A stretch of DNA of 64,000 nucleotides from Paraburkholderia sacchari (lineage in GTDB: Bacteria > Pseudomonadota > Gammaproteobacteria > Burkholderiales > Burkholderiaceae): assembly GCF_000785435.2 (NCBI RefSeq), contig NZ_JTDB02000003.1, positions 1 to 64,000 on the forward strand, in the 5' to 3' direction. A program made the translations under genes and the position numbers. The notes below the pieces were generated by a model that did not search any database, had not been told where the DNA came from, and saw nothing but the letters and a program-made list of their open reading frames with translations. Shown here one piece after another: positions 54,694-63,160 of the stretch. Position 1 is the stretch's first letter, and each line of letters opens with the position of its first letter.

Positions 54694-54828
54694 ATGATCG
54701 CGGCATCCACGATGAACACCGAAGCAATCCGTGACTCATCTGCCTTGCCGCATCCGGCAGCCTCGCCAGGCTGGCTTTTCTTCTCCGCCCAATCGACCGC
54801 GCACACGGGGGCGCGGCGTCCGATTTAA
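54694..54828 (+). CDS. Possible 44-residue upstream ORF in the nrdA leader
   Basis: An ATG at 54694 with aaagg at 54681-54685 (spacing 8) opens a 44-codon frame ending in TAA 45 bp before nrdA. The peptide (MIAASTMNTEAIRDSSALPH...) has no recognisable motif, no membrane helix and no run of regulatory codons. It overlaps a terminator-like hairpin at 54758-54773, an arrangement that could allow translation-dependent control. It may equally be a chance frame. Confidence 0.3.
   Translation: MIAASTMNTEAIRDSSALPHPAASPGWLFFSAQSTAHTGARRPI
54758..54779 (+). terminator. Attenuator-like hairpin before nrdA
   Basis: A 6-bp stem cagcct (54758-54763) and aggctg (54768-54773), loop cgcc, followed by gcttttcttct. 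Weak by itself; proposed as a possible premature terminator in the nrdA leader. Confidence 0.3.
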
Positions 54829-54873
54829 CTCGCGAAAACCCTTCGCTCATTTCCAGGACCAGGAGCTTTGCAC

Positions 54874-57855
54874 ATGCAAACGACCGATAACGTCTCGACC
54901 CAGTACGAAGGCGCGCCTGCTGCGCGCACGCTGGGTGGCCAGCCGCAGGACGGCCAGGCCGGCGCGACGCAGTTCGCCGACCATAAGGTGATCCGCCGTA
55001 ACGGCAGCGTGGTGGGCTTCGAGCCGTCGAAGATCGCCCTCGCGATGACCAAGGCATTCCTGGCCGTCAATGGCGGGCAGGGCGCGGCTTCGGCGCGCGT
55101 TCGCGAACTCGTCGAGCAGCTCACGCAGAACGTCGTGCGCGCGCTCGTGCGCAGCCGCCCGAACGGCGGCACGTTCCACATCGAAGACATCCAGGACCAG
55201 GTCGAGCTCGCGCTCATGCGCGGCGGCGAGCACAACGTCGCGCGCGCCTACGTGCTGTATCGCGAGAAGCGCAACCAGGAACGCGCGCACGCGCCGGAAG
55301 CGGCAGCAGCAGCGCCTGGCATCAACGTCACCGACAACGGCGTGACGCGTCCGCTCGACATGCACGCACTGCGCGCGCTGATCGTCTCGGCCTGCGAGGG
55401 TCTCGGCGATGCTGTGAACGCCGACCCGATCGTCTCGGAAACGGTGAAGAACCTGTACGACGGCGTGCCGATGTCGCAGGTCTACGACTCGGCGATTCTC
55501 GCTGCGCGCACGATGATCGAAAAGGATCCGGCGTATAGCCAGGTCACCTCGCGCATTCTGCTGCACACGATCCGTCGCGAAATTCTCGAAGAGGAAGTCA
55601 CGCAAGCCGACATGGGCTGGCGTTACGCGGAGTACTTCCCGCAGTTCATCAAGCGCGGCGTCGAAGCCGGCCTGCTCGACGACAAGCTCCAGCAGTTCGA
55701 CCTGAAGCGTCTGGGCGATGCGCTCGACGCGAGCCGCGATCTGCAGTTCGGCTACCTCGGCCTGCAAACGCTGTATGACCGCTACTTCCTGCACGTGCAC
55801 GGCACGCGCATCGAAATGCCGCAGGCATTCTTCATGCGTGTCGCGATGGGTCTCTCGCTCAACGAGATCGACCGTGAAGCGCGCGCGATCGAGTTCTACA
55901 ACGTGCTTTCGTCGTTCGACTTCATGTCGTCCACGCCCACGCTGTTCAACTCGGGCACGCACCGCTCGCAGCTTTCGTCGTGCTATCTCACGACGGTTGC
56001 CGACGACCTCGACGGCATCTACGAAGCGCTCAAGGACAACGCGCTGCTCTCGAAGTTTGCTGGCGGCCTCGGCAACGACTGGACGCGCGTGCGCGCGCTC
56101 GGCTCGCACATCAAGGGCACCAACGGCAAGTCGCAAGGCGTCGTGCCGTTCCTGAAGGTGGTCAACGATACGGCCGTGGCCGTGAACCAGGGCGGCAAGC
56201 GCAAGGGCGCGGTGTGCGCGTACCTGGAGTCGTGGCACCTCGACATCGAAGAATTCCTCGAGCTGCGCAAGAACACCGGCGACGACCGCCGCCGCACCCA
56301 CGACATGAACACGGCGAACTGGATTCCCGACCTGTTCATGAAGCGCGTGATGGAAGGCGGCGAGTGGACACTGTTCTCGCCCTCGACGTGCCCGGACCTG
56401 CATGACAAGTTCGGCATCGAGTTCGAGCAGGCTTACACGGCTTACGAAGAGAAGGTCGCGCGCGGCGAGATCAAGCTGTTCAAGAAGATCCCGGCAGCGC
56501 AAATGTGGCGCAAGATGCTCGGCATGCTGTTCGAAACGGGCCATCCGTGGATCACGTTCAAGGATCCGTGCAACATCCGTTCGCCGCAGCAGCACGTGGG
56601 CGTCGTCCACTCGTCGAACCTGTGCACGGAAATCACGCTGAACACCAGCGACAGCGAAATCGCCGTCTGTAACCTGGGCTCGGTGAACCTCGTCGCGCAC
56701 ATGGTCGAACAGGCCGACGGTACGTTCGCGCTCGACCACGACAAGCTCAAGCGCACCATCAGCGTGGCGATGCGTATGCTCGACAACGTCATCGACATCA
56801 ACTATTACGCGGTGTCGAAGGCGCGCAACTCGAACCTGAAGCATCGTCCGGTGGGCATGGGCATCATGGGCTTCCAGGACTGCCTGCACGTGCTGCGCAC
56901 GCCGTTTGCTTCGCAAGAGGCTGTGGAGTTCGCCGACCGCTCGATGGAAGCCGTCTGCTACTACGCTTACTGGGCGTCGACGGAGCTGGCAGCCGAGCGC
57001 GGCCGCTACTCGACGTATCGCGGATCGCTGTGGGATCGCGGCATCCTTCCGCAGGACACGCTCAAGCTGCTCGCCGAGCAGCGCGGCGGCTACGTCGAAG
57101 TCGACTCGAGCGAGACGATGGACTGGGCCTCGCTGCGCGAGCGCATCGCGACGCACGGCATGCGCAATTCGAACTGCATCGCGATCGCTCCGACCGCGAC
57201 CATCTCGAACATCATCGGCGTGTCGCCTTGCATCGAGCCGACGTTCCAGAACCTCTACGTGAAGTCGAACCTCTCGGGCGAATTCACGGTGGTGAACGAC
57301 TACCTCGTGCGCGACCTGAAGGCGCGCGGCCTGTGGGATGAAGTCATGGTCGCCGACCTAAAGTACTTCGACGGCATGCTCTCGCGTATCGACCGCATCC
57401 CGGCCGATCTGCGCGCGGTGTACGCAACGGCGTTCGAAGTCGACCCGACGTGGCTCGTCGAAGCCGCATCGCGTCGCCAGAAGTGGATCGACCAGGCGCA
57501 GTCGCTGAACATCTTCATGGCGGGCGCATCGGGCAAGAAGCTCGACGAGATCTACAAGCTCGCCTGGATCCGCGGCCTGAAGACCACTTACTACCTGCGC
57601 ACGATGGCAGCCACGCACGTCGAGAAGTCGACGGTCGCGCACGGCGCGCTCAACGCAGTGCCGACCGGCGGCAACGGTAACGGCGGCAGCGCGGGCGGCG
57701 CGGGCTTCGGCGCGGCAGGCGGTGCTGGCAACGGCGCGGGCTCGAGCGTGATGCAGGCGGCGCCGGCAGCAGAGGCCGCGCCCGAAGCGGAAGGTCCGGT
57801 GTGCATGATGCGTCCGGGCGATCCCGGCTTCGAAGAGTGCGAAGCTTGCCAATAA
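54874..57855 (+). CDS. nrdA: Class Ia ribonucleoside-diphosphate reductase, alpha subunit
   Basis: A 993-residue catalytic subunit that reduces NDPs to dNDPs using the NrdB tyrosyl radical. An ATP-cone fills about 35-130 (VIRRNGSVVGFEPSKIALAM) and allows dATP inhibition. The active site NLCTE has Cys584, with Asn582 and Glu586. SSCYLTT (first redox Cys) and the C-terminal redox pair in CEACQ are present, joined by a Gly/Ala/Asn-rich linker (about 930-965). It is longer than E. coli NrdA (761), due to the N-terminal extension and linker. The ATG at 54874 has aggag at spacing 8. Confidence 0.97.
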   Translation: MQTTDNVSTQYEGAPAARTLGGQPQDGQAGATQFADHKVIRRNGSVVGFEPSKIALAMTKAFLAVNGGQGAASARVRELVEQLTQNVVRALVRSRPNGGTFHIEDIQDQVELALMRGGEHNVARAYVLYREKRNQERAHAPEAAAAAPGINVTDNGVTRPLDMHALRALIVSACEGLGDAVNADPIVSETVKNLYDGVPMSQVYDSAILAARTMIEKDPAYSQVTSRILLHTIRREILEEEVTQADMGWRYAEYFPQFIKRGVEAGLLDDKLQQFDLKRLGDALDASRDLQFGYLGLQTLYDRYFLHVHGTRIEMPQAFFMRVAMGLSLNEIDREARAIEFYNVLSSFDFMSSTPTLFNSGTHRSQLSSCYLTTVADDLDGIYEALKDNALLSKFAGGLGNDWTRVRALGSHIKGTNGKSQGVVPFLKVVNDTAVAVNQGGKRKGAVCAYLESWHLDIEEFLELRKNTGDDRRRTHDMNTANWIPDLFMKRVMEGGEWTLFSPSTCPDLHDKFGIEFEQAYTAYEEKVARGEIKLFKKIPAAQMWRKMLGMLFETGHPWITFKDPCNIRSPQQHVGVVHSSNLCTEITLNTSDSEIAVCNLGSVNLVAHMVEQADGTFALDHDKLKRTISVAMRMLDNVIDINYYAVSKARNSNLKHRPVGMGIMGFQDCLHVLRTPFASQEAVEFADRSMEAVCYYAYWASTELAAERGRYSTYRGSLWDRGILPQDTLKLLAEQRGGYVEVDSSETMDWASLRERIATHGMRNSNCIAIAPTATISNIIGVSPCIEPTFQNLYVKSNLSGEFTVVNDYLVRDLKARGLWDEVMVADLKYFDGMLSRIDRIPADLRAVYATAFEVDPTWLVEAASRRQKWIDQAQSLNIFMAGASGKKLDEIYKLAWIRGLKTTYYLRTMAATHVEKSTVAHGALNAVPTGGNGNGGSAGGAGFGAAGGAGNGAGSSVMQAAPAAEAAPEAEGPVCMMRPGDPGFEECEACQ

Positions 57856-58365
57856 AGCGGCAGCGCGCGATGCAACGTCGCGCGTATGCAGCAGGACCGC
57901 AAGCACGGCAGCATCAGTAGTAAGTAGTAAACAGTAGGTAGTCGAAGTAACGGTCAGCGCGCGCCATGCGCGCGGACCGCTCTCCTGGCGACGCGCGGCA
58001 CGCGCGTTGCGAAGCGCGAAGCTGACGCAAACGCAGGATGCAACGAGATGCACATGCGAGAAGCCAGAAGCGCTAACAGGAAGGAATCCTTGGAGTTTCG
58101 CGCGCGAGCGAACGGCGCGTGGCGAACCGACCTTCACACACGTTCGCGATGTCGCGAAGACTCACGATCGGCCTCGCAAGGACATGATCGTCGCGACGAA
58201 CACGCGATGCTTGAGCGCCGTTCATGCGATGCGAACGACACGATGCAATAACAAAGTGTTGTATCGAGGTCGCAACGCGAATCGAAAACAGGATTTTTCG
58301 TGTGCGAGCCCTTTTATCGCGCATGAAAAGATGGTACAAACCGATCTAAATTGATGGTGACATTT
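57856..58365 (+). other. 510-bp nrdA-nrdB spacer with strong hairpins
   Basis: No supported gene. It holds a hairpin with 8-bp stem gcgcgcga/tcgcgcgt (57863-57885), a second, stronger one at 57951-57979 (cggtc and gcgcgcg pairing, loop cat), and between them a gtagtaa direct repeat (57917-57930). No T run follows either hairpin and no clear promoter for nrdB is visible. A 115-codon open frame (58007-58354) lacks coding character. Confidence 0.5.
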
Positions 58366-59589
58366 ATGCTCAACTGGGATGACGAGATCACGGCCGTAAC
58401 TCCGTCGAGCGGTGCGCAGCAAAACGCAATGCGCAACCTCGCGGGAGTGGCTGTCTCTGTTCCGGAAACGCAGCTCAATCTGCATTCCGCTCCTCAGTCC
58501 TCTTCGGCGCACAACATCTTCGCCGCCGACTTCGCAGTCGCACCGCCGCCGCAAGCACCGGTCTCGGCAGAGGCCCGCGTGAATGTCGCCGACAAGCGCA
58601 TCATCAACGGCCAGACCGACGTGAATCAGTTGGTCCCGTTCAAGTACAAGTGGGCCTGGGAGAAGTACCTGTCCGGCTGCGCGAACCACTGGATGCCGCA
58701 GGAAATCAACATGTCGCGCGACATCGCCCTGTGGAAGGACCCGAATGGTCTGACCGAGGACGAGCGCCGCATCGTCAAGCGTAACCTCGGCTTTTTCGTC
58801 ACCGCCGACTCCCTCGCCGCCAACAACATCGTGCTCGGCACCTACCGGCACATCACGGCGCCCGAATGCCGCCAGTTCCTGCTGCGCCAGGCGTTCGAAG
58901 AGGCGATCCATACGCACGCCTACCAGTACATCGTCGAGTCGCTGGGTCTGGACGAGAGCGAGATCTTCAACGCGTACCACGAGGTCAAGTCGATCCGCGA
59001 CAAGGACGAGTTCCTGATCCCGTTCATTCAGACGCTGACTGATCCGTCTTTCAAGACCGGCACGCTCGAAGCGGACCAGACGCTGCTCAGGTCGCTGATC
59101 GTGTTCGCCTGCATCATGGAAGGCCTGTTCTTCTACGTCGGCTTCACGCAGATCCTCGCGCTCGGCCGCCAGAACAAGATGACAGGCGCCGCGGAGCAGT
59201 ATCAGTACATCCTGCGCGACGAGTCGATGCACTGCAACTTCGGCATCGACCTGATCAACCAGATCAAGCTCGAAAACCCGCAGCTGTGGACCCCGGCGTT
59301 CCGCGCGGAGATTACCGAACTGTTCAAGCACGCGGTCGACCTCGAGTACCGTTACGCGGAAGACACCATGCCGCGCGGCGTGCTGGGCCTGAACGCGTCG
59401 ATGTTCAAGAGCTATCTGCGCTTCATCTGCAACCGCCGTTGCCAGCAGATCGGTCTCGATACGCTGTTCCCGAACGAAGAGAACCCGTTCCCGTGGATGA
59501 GCGAGATGATCGACTTGAAGAAGGAACGCAACTTCTTCGAGACGCGTGTGATCGAATATCAGACCGGCGGTGCGCTGTCCTGGGAATAA
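58366..59589 (+). CDS. nrdB: Class Ia ribonucleoside-diphosphate reductase, beta subunit
   Basis: A 407-residue diiron-tyrosyl radical protein. It is a ferritin-like helix bundle with the iron ligands in EEAIHTHAY and [10 protein letters not shown], and the tail ending [16 protein letters not shown] for NrdA docking. The first ~80 residues are an Ala/Pro/Ser-rich extension absent in E. coli NrdB. I prefer the ATG at 58366 (ggtg 7 nt upstream); an ATG at 58354 would add four residues. It is separated from nrdA by the long spacer. Confidence 0.96.
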   Translation: MLNWDDEITAVTPSSGAQQNAMRNLAGVAVSVPETQLNLHSAPQSSSAHNIFAADFAVAPPPQAPVSAEARVNVADKRIINGQTDVNQLVPFKYKWAWEKYLSGCANHWMPQEINMSRDIALWKDPNGLTEDERRIVKRNLGFFVTADSLAANNIVLGTYRHITAPECRQFLLRQAFEEAIHTHAYQYIVESLGLDESEIFNAYHEVKSIRDKDEFLIPFIQTLTDPSFKTGTLEADQTLLRSLIVFACIMEGLFFYVGFTQILALGRQNKMTGAAEQYQYILRDESMHCNFGIDLINQIKLENPQLWTPAFRAEITELFKHAVDLEYRYAEDTMPRGVLGLNASMFKSYLRFICNRRCQQIGLDTLFPNEENPFPWMSEMIDLKKERNFFETRVIEYQTGGALSWE

Positions 59590-60036
59590 CCCGGGCGCAC
59601 CTGGAGCCAAGTCTTTTGGGGTTGCCGCCAGGCGCCATATGAGCGTCCCGGCCGGCGGATGATTAGGAGCAGGAACGCCTGATGCAAAGCGTGTCCGGGG
59701 CCTTGGCGGCTCACCGATATGACAGGCACTTTGCGAACCCTTCAGTGGGATGGGCAAACTTCCCCCCGGAAAAGGGCGTGGGCCTCGCGAGTCGCGCGGC
59801 CTGCGCTTTCAACGAACGTTGGTCGGCGTCGGTATTCGACGCCGGATCGATCTGGCGCGCGGTGCCTCGTGGCACGGCGCGCCTTACCGCATTCATTAGC
59901 GTAAGCGCGCGGGATCAGCGTACGCCGATGAATAGCCCGCTTCGTAGTGTGCGCCGTGAGAAGCGTTCGCGGGAAGCGGGTTTTGACGAAGGGTGTAGTT
60001 TGAACTGACTCTCATCTGAACCTGAAGGAGAAAAAA
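59590..60036 (+). other. Gap between nrdB and the H1-like gene
   Basis: 447 bp without a supported gene. It contains a strong hairpin at 59854-59883 (ggcgcgc and gtgcc pairing with ggcac and gcgcgcc, loop tcgt, one mismatch) with no T tail. No convincing promoter for the H1-like gene could be identified. Confidence 0.45.
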
Positions 60037-60657
<621 letters not shown>

Positions 60658-60769
60658 GCAGTACGAGCCGAAGCGCACGAGAGTCAGTCAATACGCGCGC
60701 TTCGGTGGCAGGGCCGGGCGCTGTGCCTGCGGATGCATCCGCGCAGACGCAAATGCCGGGCCCGCTCCC

Positions 60770-60807
60770 AATCCCGTCGCCGGGTTTGTCCGCGACGGGA
60801 TTTTTTT
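60770..60807 (+). terminator. Terminator after the H1-like gene
   Basis: An 11-bp stem aatcccgtcgc (60770-60780) and gcgacgggatt (60792-60802) followed by seven T residues, 113 bp past the stop. The remainder of the 320-bp gap (60658-60977) holds only this and the next terminator. Confidence 0.85.
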
Positions 60808-60888
60808 CGTCCACGTTTGCTCATTCGCCGCGTTAAGGCGTGCTGAGTGCTGGCAACCCCTGCAGGTAACCTGTTGGGAGCGGGCATG

Positions 60889-60923
60889 AAAAAAGGCGCA
60901 TGCACAGGGGAGCACATGCGCCT
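60889..60923 (-). terminator. Terminator of the glycine-zipper lipoprotein gene
   Basis: A 9-bp stem aggcgcatg (60894-60902) and catgcgcct (60915-60923); on the minus strand it is followed by a run of six T residues. 55 bp past the stop codon. Confidence 0.82.
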
Positions 60924-60977
60924 GAGGTTCCGCAGGAAGGCGCAAGGCGCCGCTGCGGTACAGGGGAAACCGGCTAA

Positions 60978-61454
60978 TCAGTGTGTCACGCGCGTGACGC
61001 CTCCGCTCGAAACCAGTCGCACCCGCTCGCCAGCCTGAAAGACCTCGCCGGTGGCGGCCTGGGTGATGGCGCGATAGTCGCCGTTGTCGAGAAGCACCGT
61101 GATCTCGAGGCCGTTGTGCATCGCCACACCGTTCTCGACGGCGTTGCCGGCCACCGCGCCCGCGATGCCGCCGATGATGCCGGTGATGATCGAGCCCGTG
61201 CCGCCGCCAATCTGGCTGCCTGCCACGGCGCCAAGCGCGCCGCCGCCCACTGCGCCAATCCCGCTCGGCTGGCCGTTGTTGGAACTGATCTTCACCGCGC
61301 GTACGCTTTCGACCGTGGCCATGCGCACGGTGGCTTCACGTTGCGCCTGCGAGGCGGTGTAGACATCGGCGGAACTACTGTTATAGGCGCAGCCCGTCAT
61401 GGCGAGCGAGCCCGCGATCATGACGGCGACAATCAGACGACTTGTTGTTTTCAT
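60978..61454 (-). CDS. Glycine-zipper 2TM lipoprotein (SlyB/Pcp-like)
   Basis: A 158-residue predicted outer-membrane lipoprotein. A signal with lipobox LAMTG-Cys (Cys22) is followed by a soluble part and a Gly-zipper hairpin of two helices (about 68-105; GAVGGGALGAVAGSQIGGGTGSIITGI). The C-terminal region resembles SlyB (ITVLLDNGDYRAI, FQAGERVRLV). SlyB-like proteins form rings in the outer membrane under stress. The ATG at 61454 is chosen over a five-residue longer start because ggga precedes it. Confidence 0.88.
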   Translation of the reverse strand: MKTTSRLIVAVMIAGSLAMTGCAYNSSSADVYTASQAQREATVRMATVESVRAVKISSNNGQPSGIGAVGGGALGAVAGSQIGGGTGSIITGIIGGIAGAVAGNAVENGVAMHNGLEITVLLDNGDYRAITQAATGEVFQAGERVRLVSSGGVTRVTH

Positions 61455-61506
61455 TTCCCGTAACTCCAAAGAGCGCCGCCGGTGACGAACGCGGCGGCGC
61501 CCGGAT

Positions 61507-62448
61507 TCAGAGCGGCAGTTCGTAGTCGAACGCCGCCTTGAACCGTTCCTTGATTTGCGCCTGCGTGGGCGCGTAGTTCTGCGGCCCGAGATGCTCGATT
61601 TTCAGCGCGCCCATGAGGCTTGCGAGACGTCCCGTGGTGGCCCAGCCGAGGTTGTTCTCGATGCCATAGAGCAGACCGCCGCGGAAGGCGTCGCCGCAAC
61701 CCGTGGGGTCGAGCACCCGTTCCGCGCGCACCGACGGAATCTCTTCGATGCCGGCGCCATGATAGATCTGCGAACCGTGTTCGCCGCGCGTGACGATGAG
61801 TGCTTCGACGTGGCTCGCGATTTCTTCGAGCGACCAGCCAGTGCGATGACTGACCAAGCTCGCTTCGTAGTCGTTGACCGTCACATAGGTCGCAAGTTCA
61901 ATGGCGCGTCGAAGCGACGCACCGTCAAAGAGCGGTAGCCCTTGACCTGGGTCGAAGACAAATGGAATGTCCGCATTCGCGAACTGCTCCACGTGCTGGA
62001 CCATGCCGTCGAAGCCGTCCGGCGCAACGATGCCGAGCTTGATGCCGGGCGCTTCGTCGGCGCGGTTCAGGTGCGATTGCATCATCGCGCCCGGGTGGAA
62101 GGCCGTGATCTGGTTGTTCTCGAGATCGGTCGTGATCATCGCTTGTGCCGACCACGTGTCGGGCAGCACACGCACGTGCGTCTTCGAGAGGCCGAGCGTG
62201 TCGAGGCGTTCGAGATAAGGTTGCGCATCGGCGCCGCCAAGCGTCGCCATGATGCGCGCGTCGCCGCCAAGCAGATGCAGCGAGTAAGCGATATTGCCCG
62301 CGCAGCCGCCGAATTCGCGGCGCATCGTCGGCACGAGAAAGCTCACGTTCAGGATGTGCACCTGCTCGGGCAGGATGTGTTCCCGAAAGCGGCCTTCGAA
62401 AGTCATGATGTTGTCGTAGGCGAGCGAGCCGCAGATCAGCGTAGCCAA
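61507..62448 (-). CDS. PfkB-family nucleoside/carbohydrate kinase
   Basis: A 313-residue ribokinase-family kinase. The GGCAGNIAYSLHLLGG motif binds the sugar and DPTGCGDAFRGGLLYG is the catalytic anion-hole motif with Asp as base. It closely resembles the Burkholderia thailandensis nucleoside kinase BthNK, which accepts inosine, adenosine and guanosine, so nucleoside salvage is likely, though the substrate is inferred. The start is TTG at 62448, with aggaa 8 nt upstream. Confidence 0.88.
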   Translation of the reverse strand: MATLICGSLAYDNIMTFEGRFREHILPEQVHILNVSFLVPTMRREFGGCAGNIAYSLHLLGGDARIMATLGGADAQPYLERLDTLGLSKTHVRVLPDTWSAQAMITTDLENNQITAFHPGAMMQSHLNRADEAPGIKLGIVAPDGFDGMVQHVEQFANADIPFVFDPGQGLPLFDGASLRRAIELATYVTVNDYEASLVSHRTGWSLEEIASHVEALIVTRGEHGSQIYHGAGIEEIPSVRAERVLDPTGCGDAFRGGLLYGIENNLGWATTGRLASLMGALKIEHLGPQNYAPTQAQIKERFKAAFDYELPL

Positions 62449-62557
62449 GGCAGGGATTCCTGTAATGCGTTTGGGTGTGGGAGGCGGCGCGCCGTGAGCG
62501 GCACTGGGCCGGCATGGCGCCGGGGCAGTGTCCAGCTCGCGCGCACCGCGACGGGTA

Positions 62558-63058
62558 TTACTTCAGTGCGGCGAGCGCGGCGTCGTAGTTCGGCTCATTC
62601 TTGATTTCGCTAACGCGCTCGGCGTAGACGACGTTGTCGTTCGCGTCGATGACCACCACGGCGCGCGCCGTGAGACCCGTCAGCGGGCCGCTCGTGACGT
62701 CCACGCCGTAGGCTTGCGCGAACTCATGGCCGCGGAAGGTCGATGCCGTGACGACGTTCTCGATCCCTTCGGTCGTGCAAAAGCGCGCGGCGGCGAACGG
62801 CAGGTCGGCCGAGATCACGACGACGGCCGTGTTGTCGAGCTTGGCTGCGGCTTCGTTGAACTTGCGCGTGGAGGTGGCGCAGACCGGCGTGTCGAGGCTC
62901 GGCACGATGTTCAGCACCTTGCGCTTGCCAGCGAAATCGGCGAGCGAGACGGTATTGAGGTCGCGGCCGACGAGCGAGAATGCGGGGGCCTTTTGGCCCG
63001 CCGTCGGGAATGTGCCTGCGACGTCGATCGGGTTACCGCCTAGCGTGACTTGACTCAT
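62558..63058 (-). CDS. tpx: Thiol peroxidase (Tpx)
   Basis: A 166-residue atypical 2-Cys peroxiredoxin, thioredoxin-dependent, that reduces lipid hydroperoxides. Peroxidatic Cys60 is in [15 protein letters not shown] and the resolving Cys94 in ARFCTTEG, both in the normal positions. Start follows ggagag at spacing 7. The second peroxidase in the window besides the Prx5-type one near ftsZ. Confidence 0.96.
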   Translation of the reverse strand: MSQVTLGGNPIDVAGTFPTAGQKAPAFSLVGRDLNTVSLADFAGKRKVLNIVPSLDTPVCATSTRKFNEAAAKLDNTAVVVISADLPFAAARFCTTEGIENVVTASTFRGHEFAQAYGVDVTSGPLTGLTARAVVVIDANDNVVYAERVSEIKNEPNYDAALAALK

Positions 63059-63096
63059 GATGTGCTCTCCGAATGTATTGCTCTAGTGGTGAAGGG

Positions 63097-63156
63097 TGCG
63101 CCCGGCGTGGCCGGGCGCAGGAAACGCGCGCCGGCGCAAAGGGGAGCGCCGGCGCG
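63097..63156. other. Two tandem GC hairpins between the DUF3426 gene and tpx
   Basis: A perfect 10-bp stem tgcgcccggc/gccgggcgca (63097-63119, loop gtg) and an 11-bp stem cgcgccggcgc (63127-63137) with gcgccggcgcg (63146-63156), loop of 8 nt. They begin 4 bp after the DUF3426 stop on the minus strand. No T run follows. Confidence 0.55.
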
Positions 63157-63160
63157 GAAT

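Noticed and set aside
54532..54873. Cobalamin riboswitch in the nrdA leader
   Set aside because: The conserved core gccactg and other B12-box elements are missing, and the downstream enzyme is class Ia, not B12-dependent.
58007..58354. A 115-codon ORF in the nrdA-nrdB spacer
   Set aside because: No ribosome site, no recognisable motif, mixed Cys/Arg/Thr composition unlike neighbouring proteins; it is probably chance openness.
59682..60008. A 108-codon ORF before the H1-like gene
   Set aside because: It has an agga near its ATG, but no motif and no coding character, and frames on the other strand are equally open.
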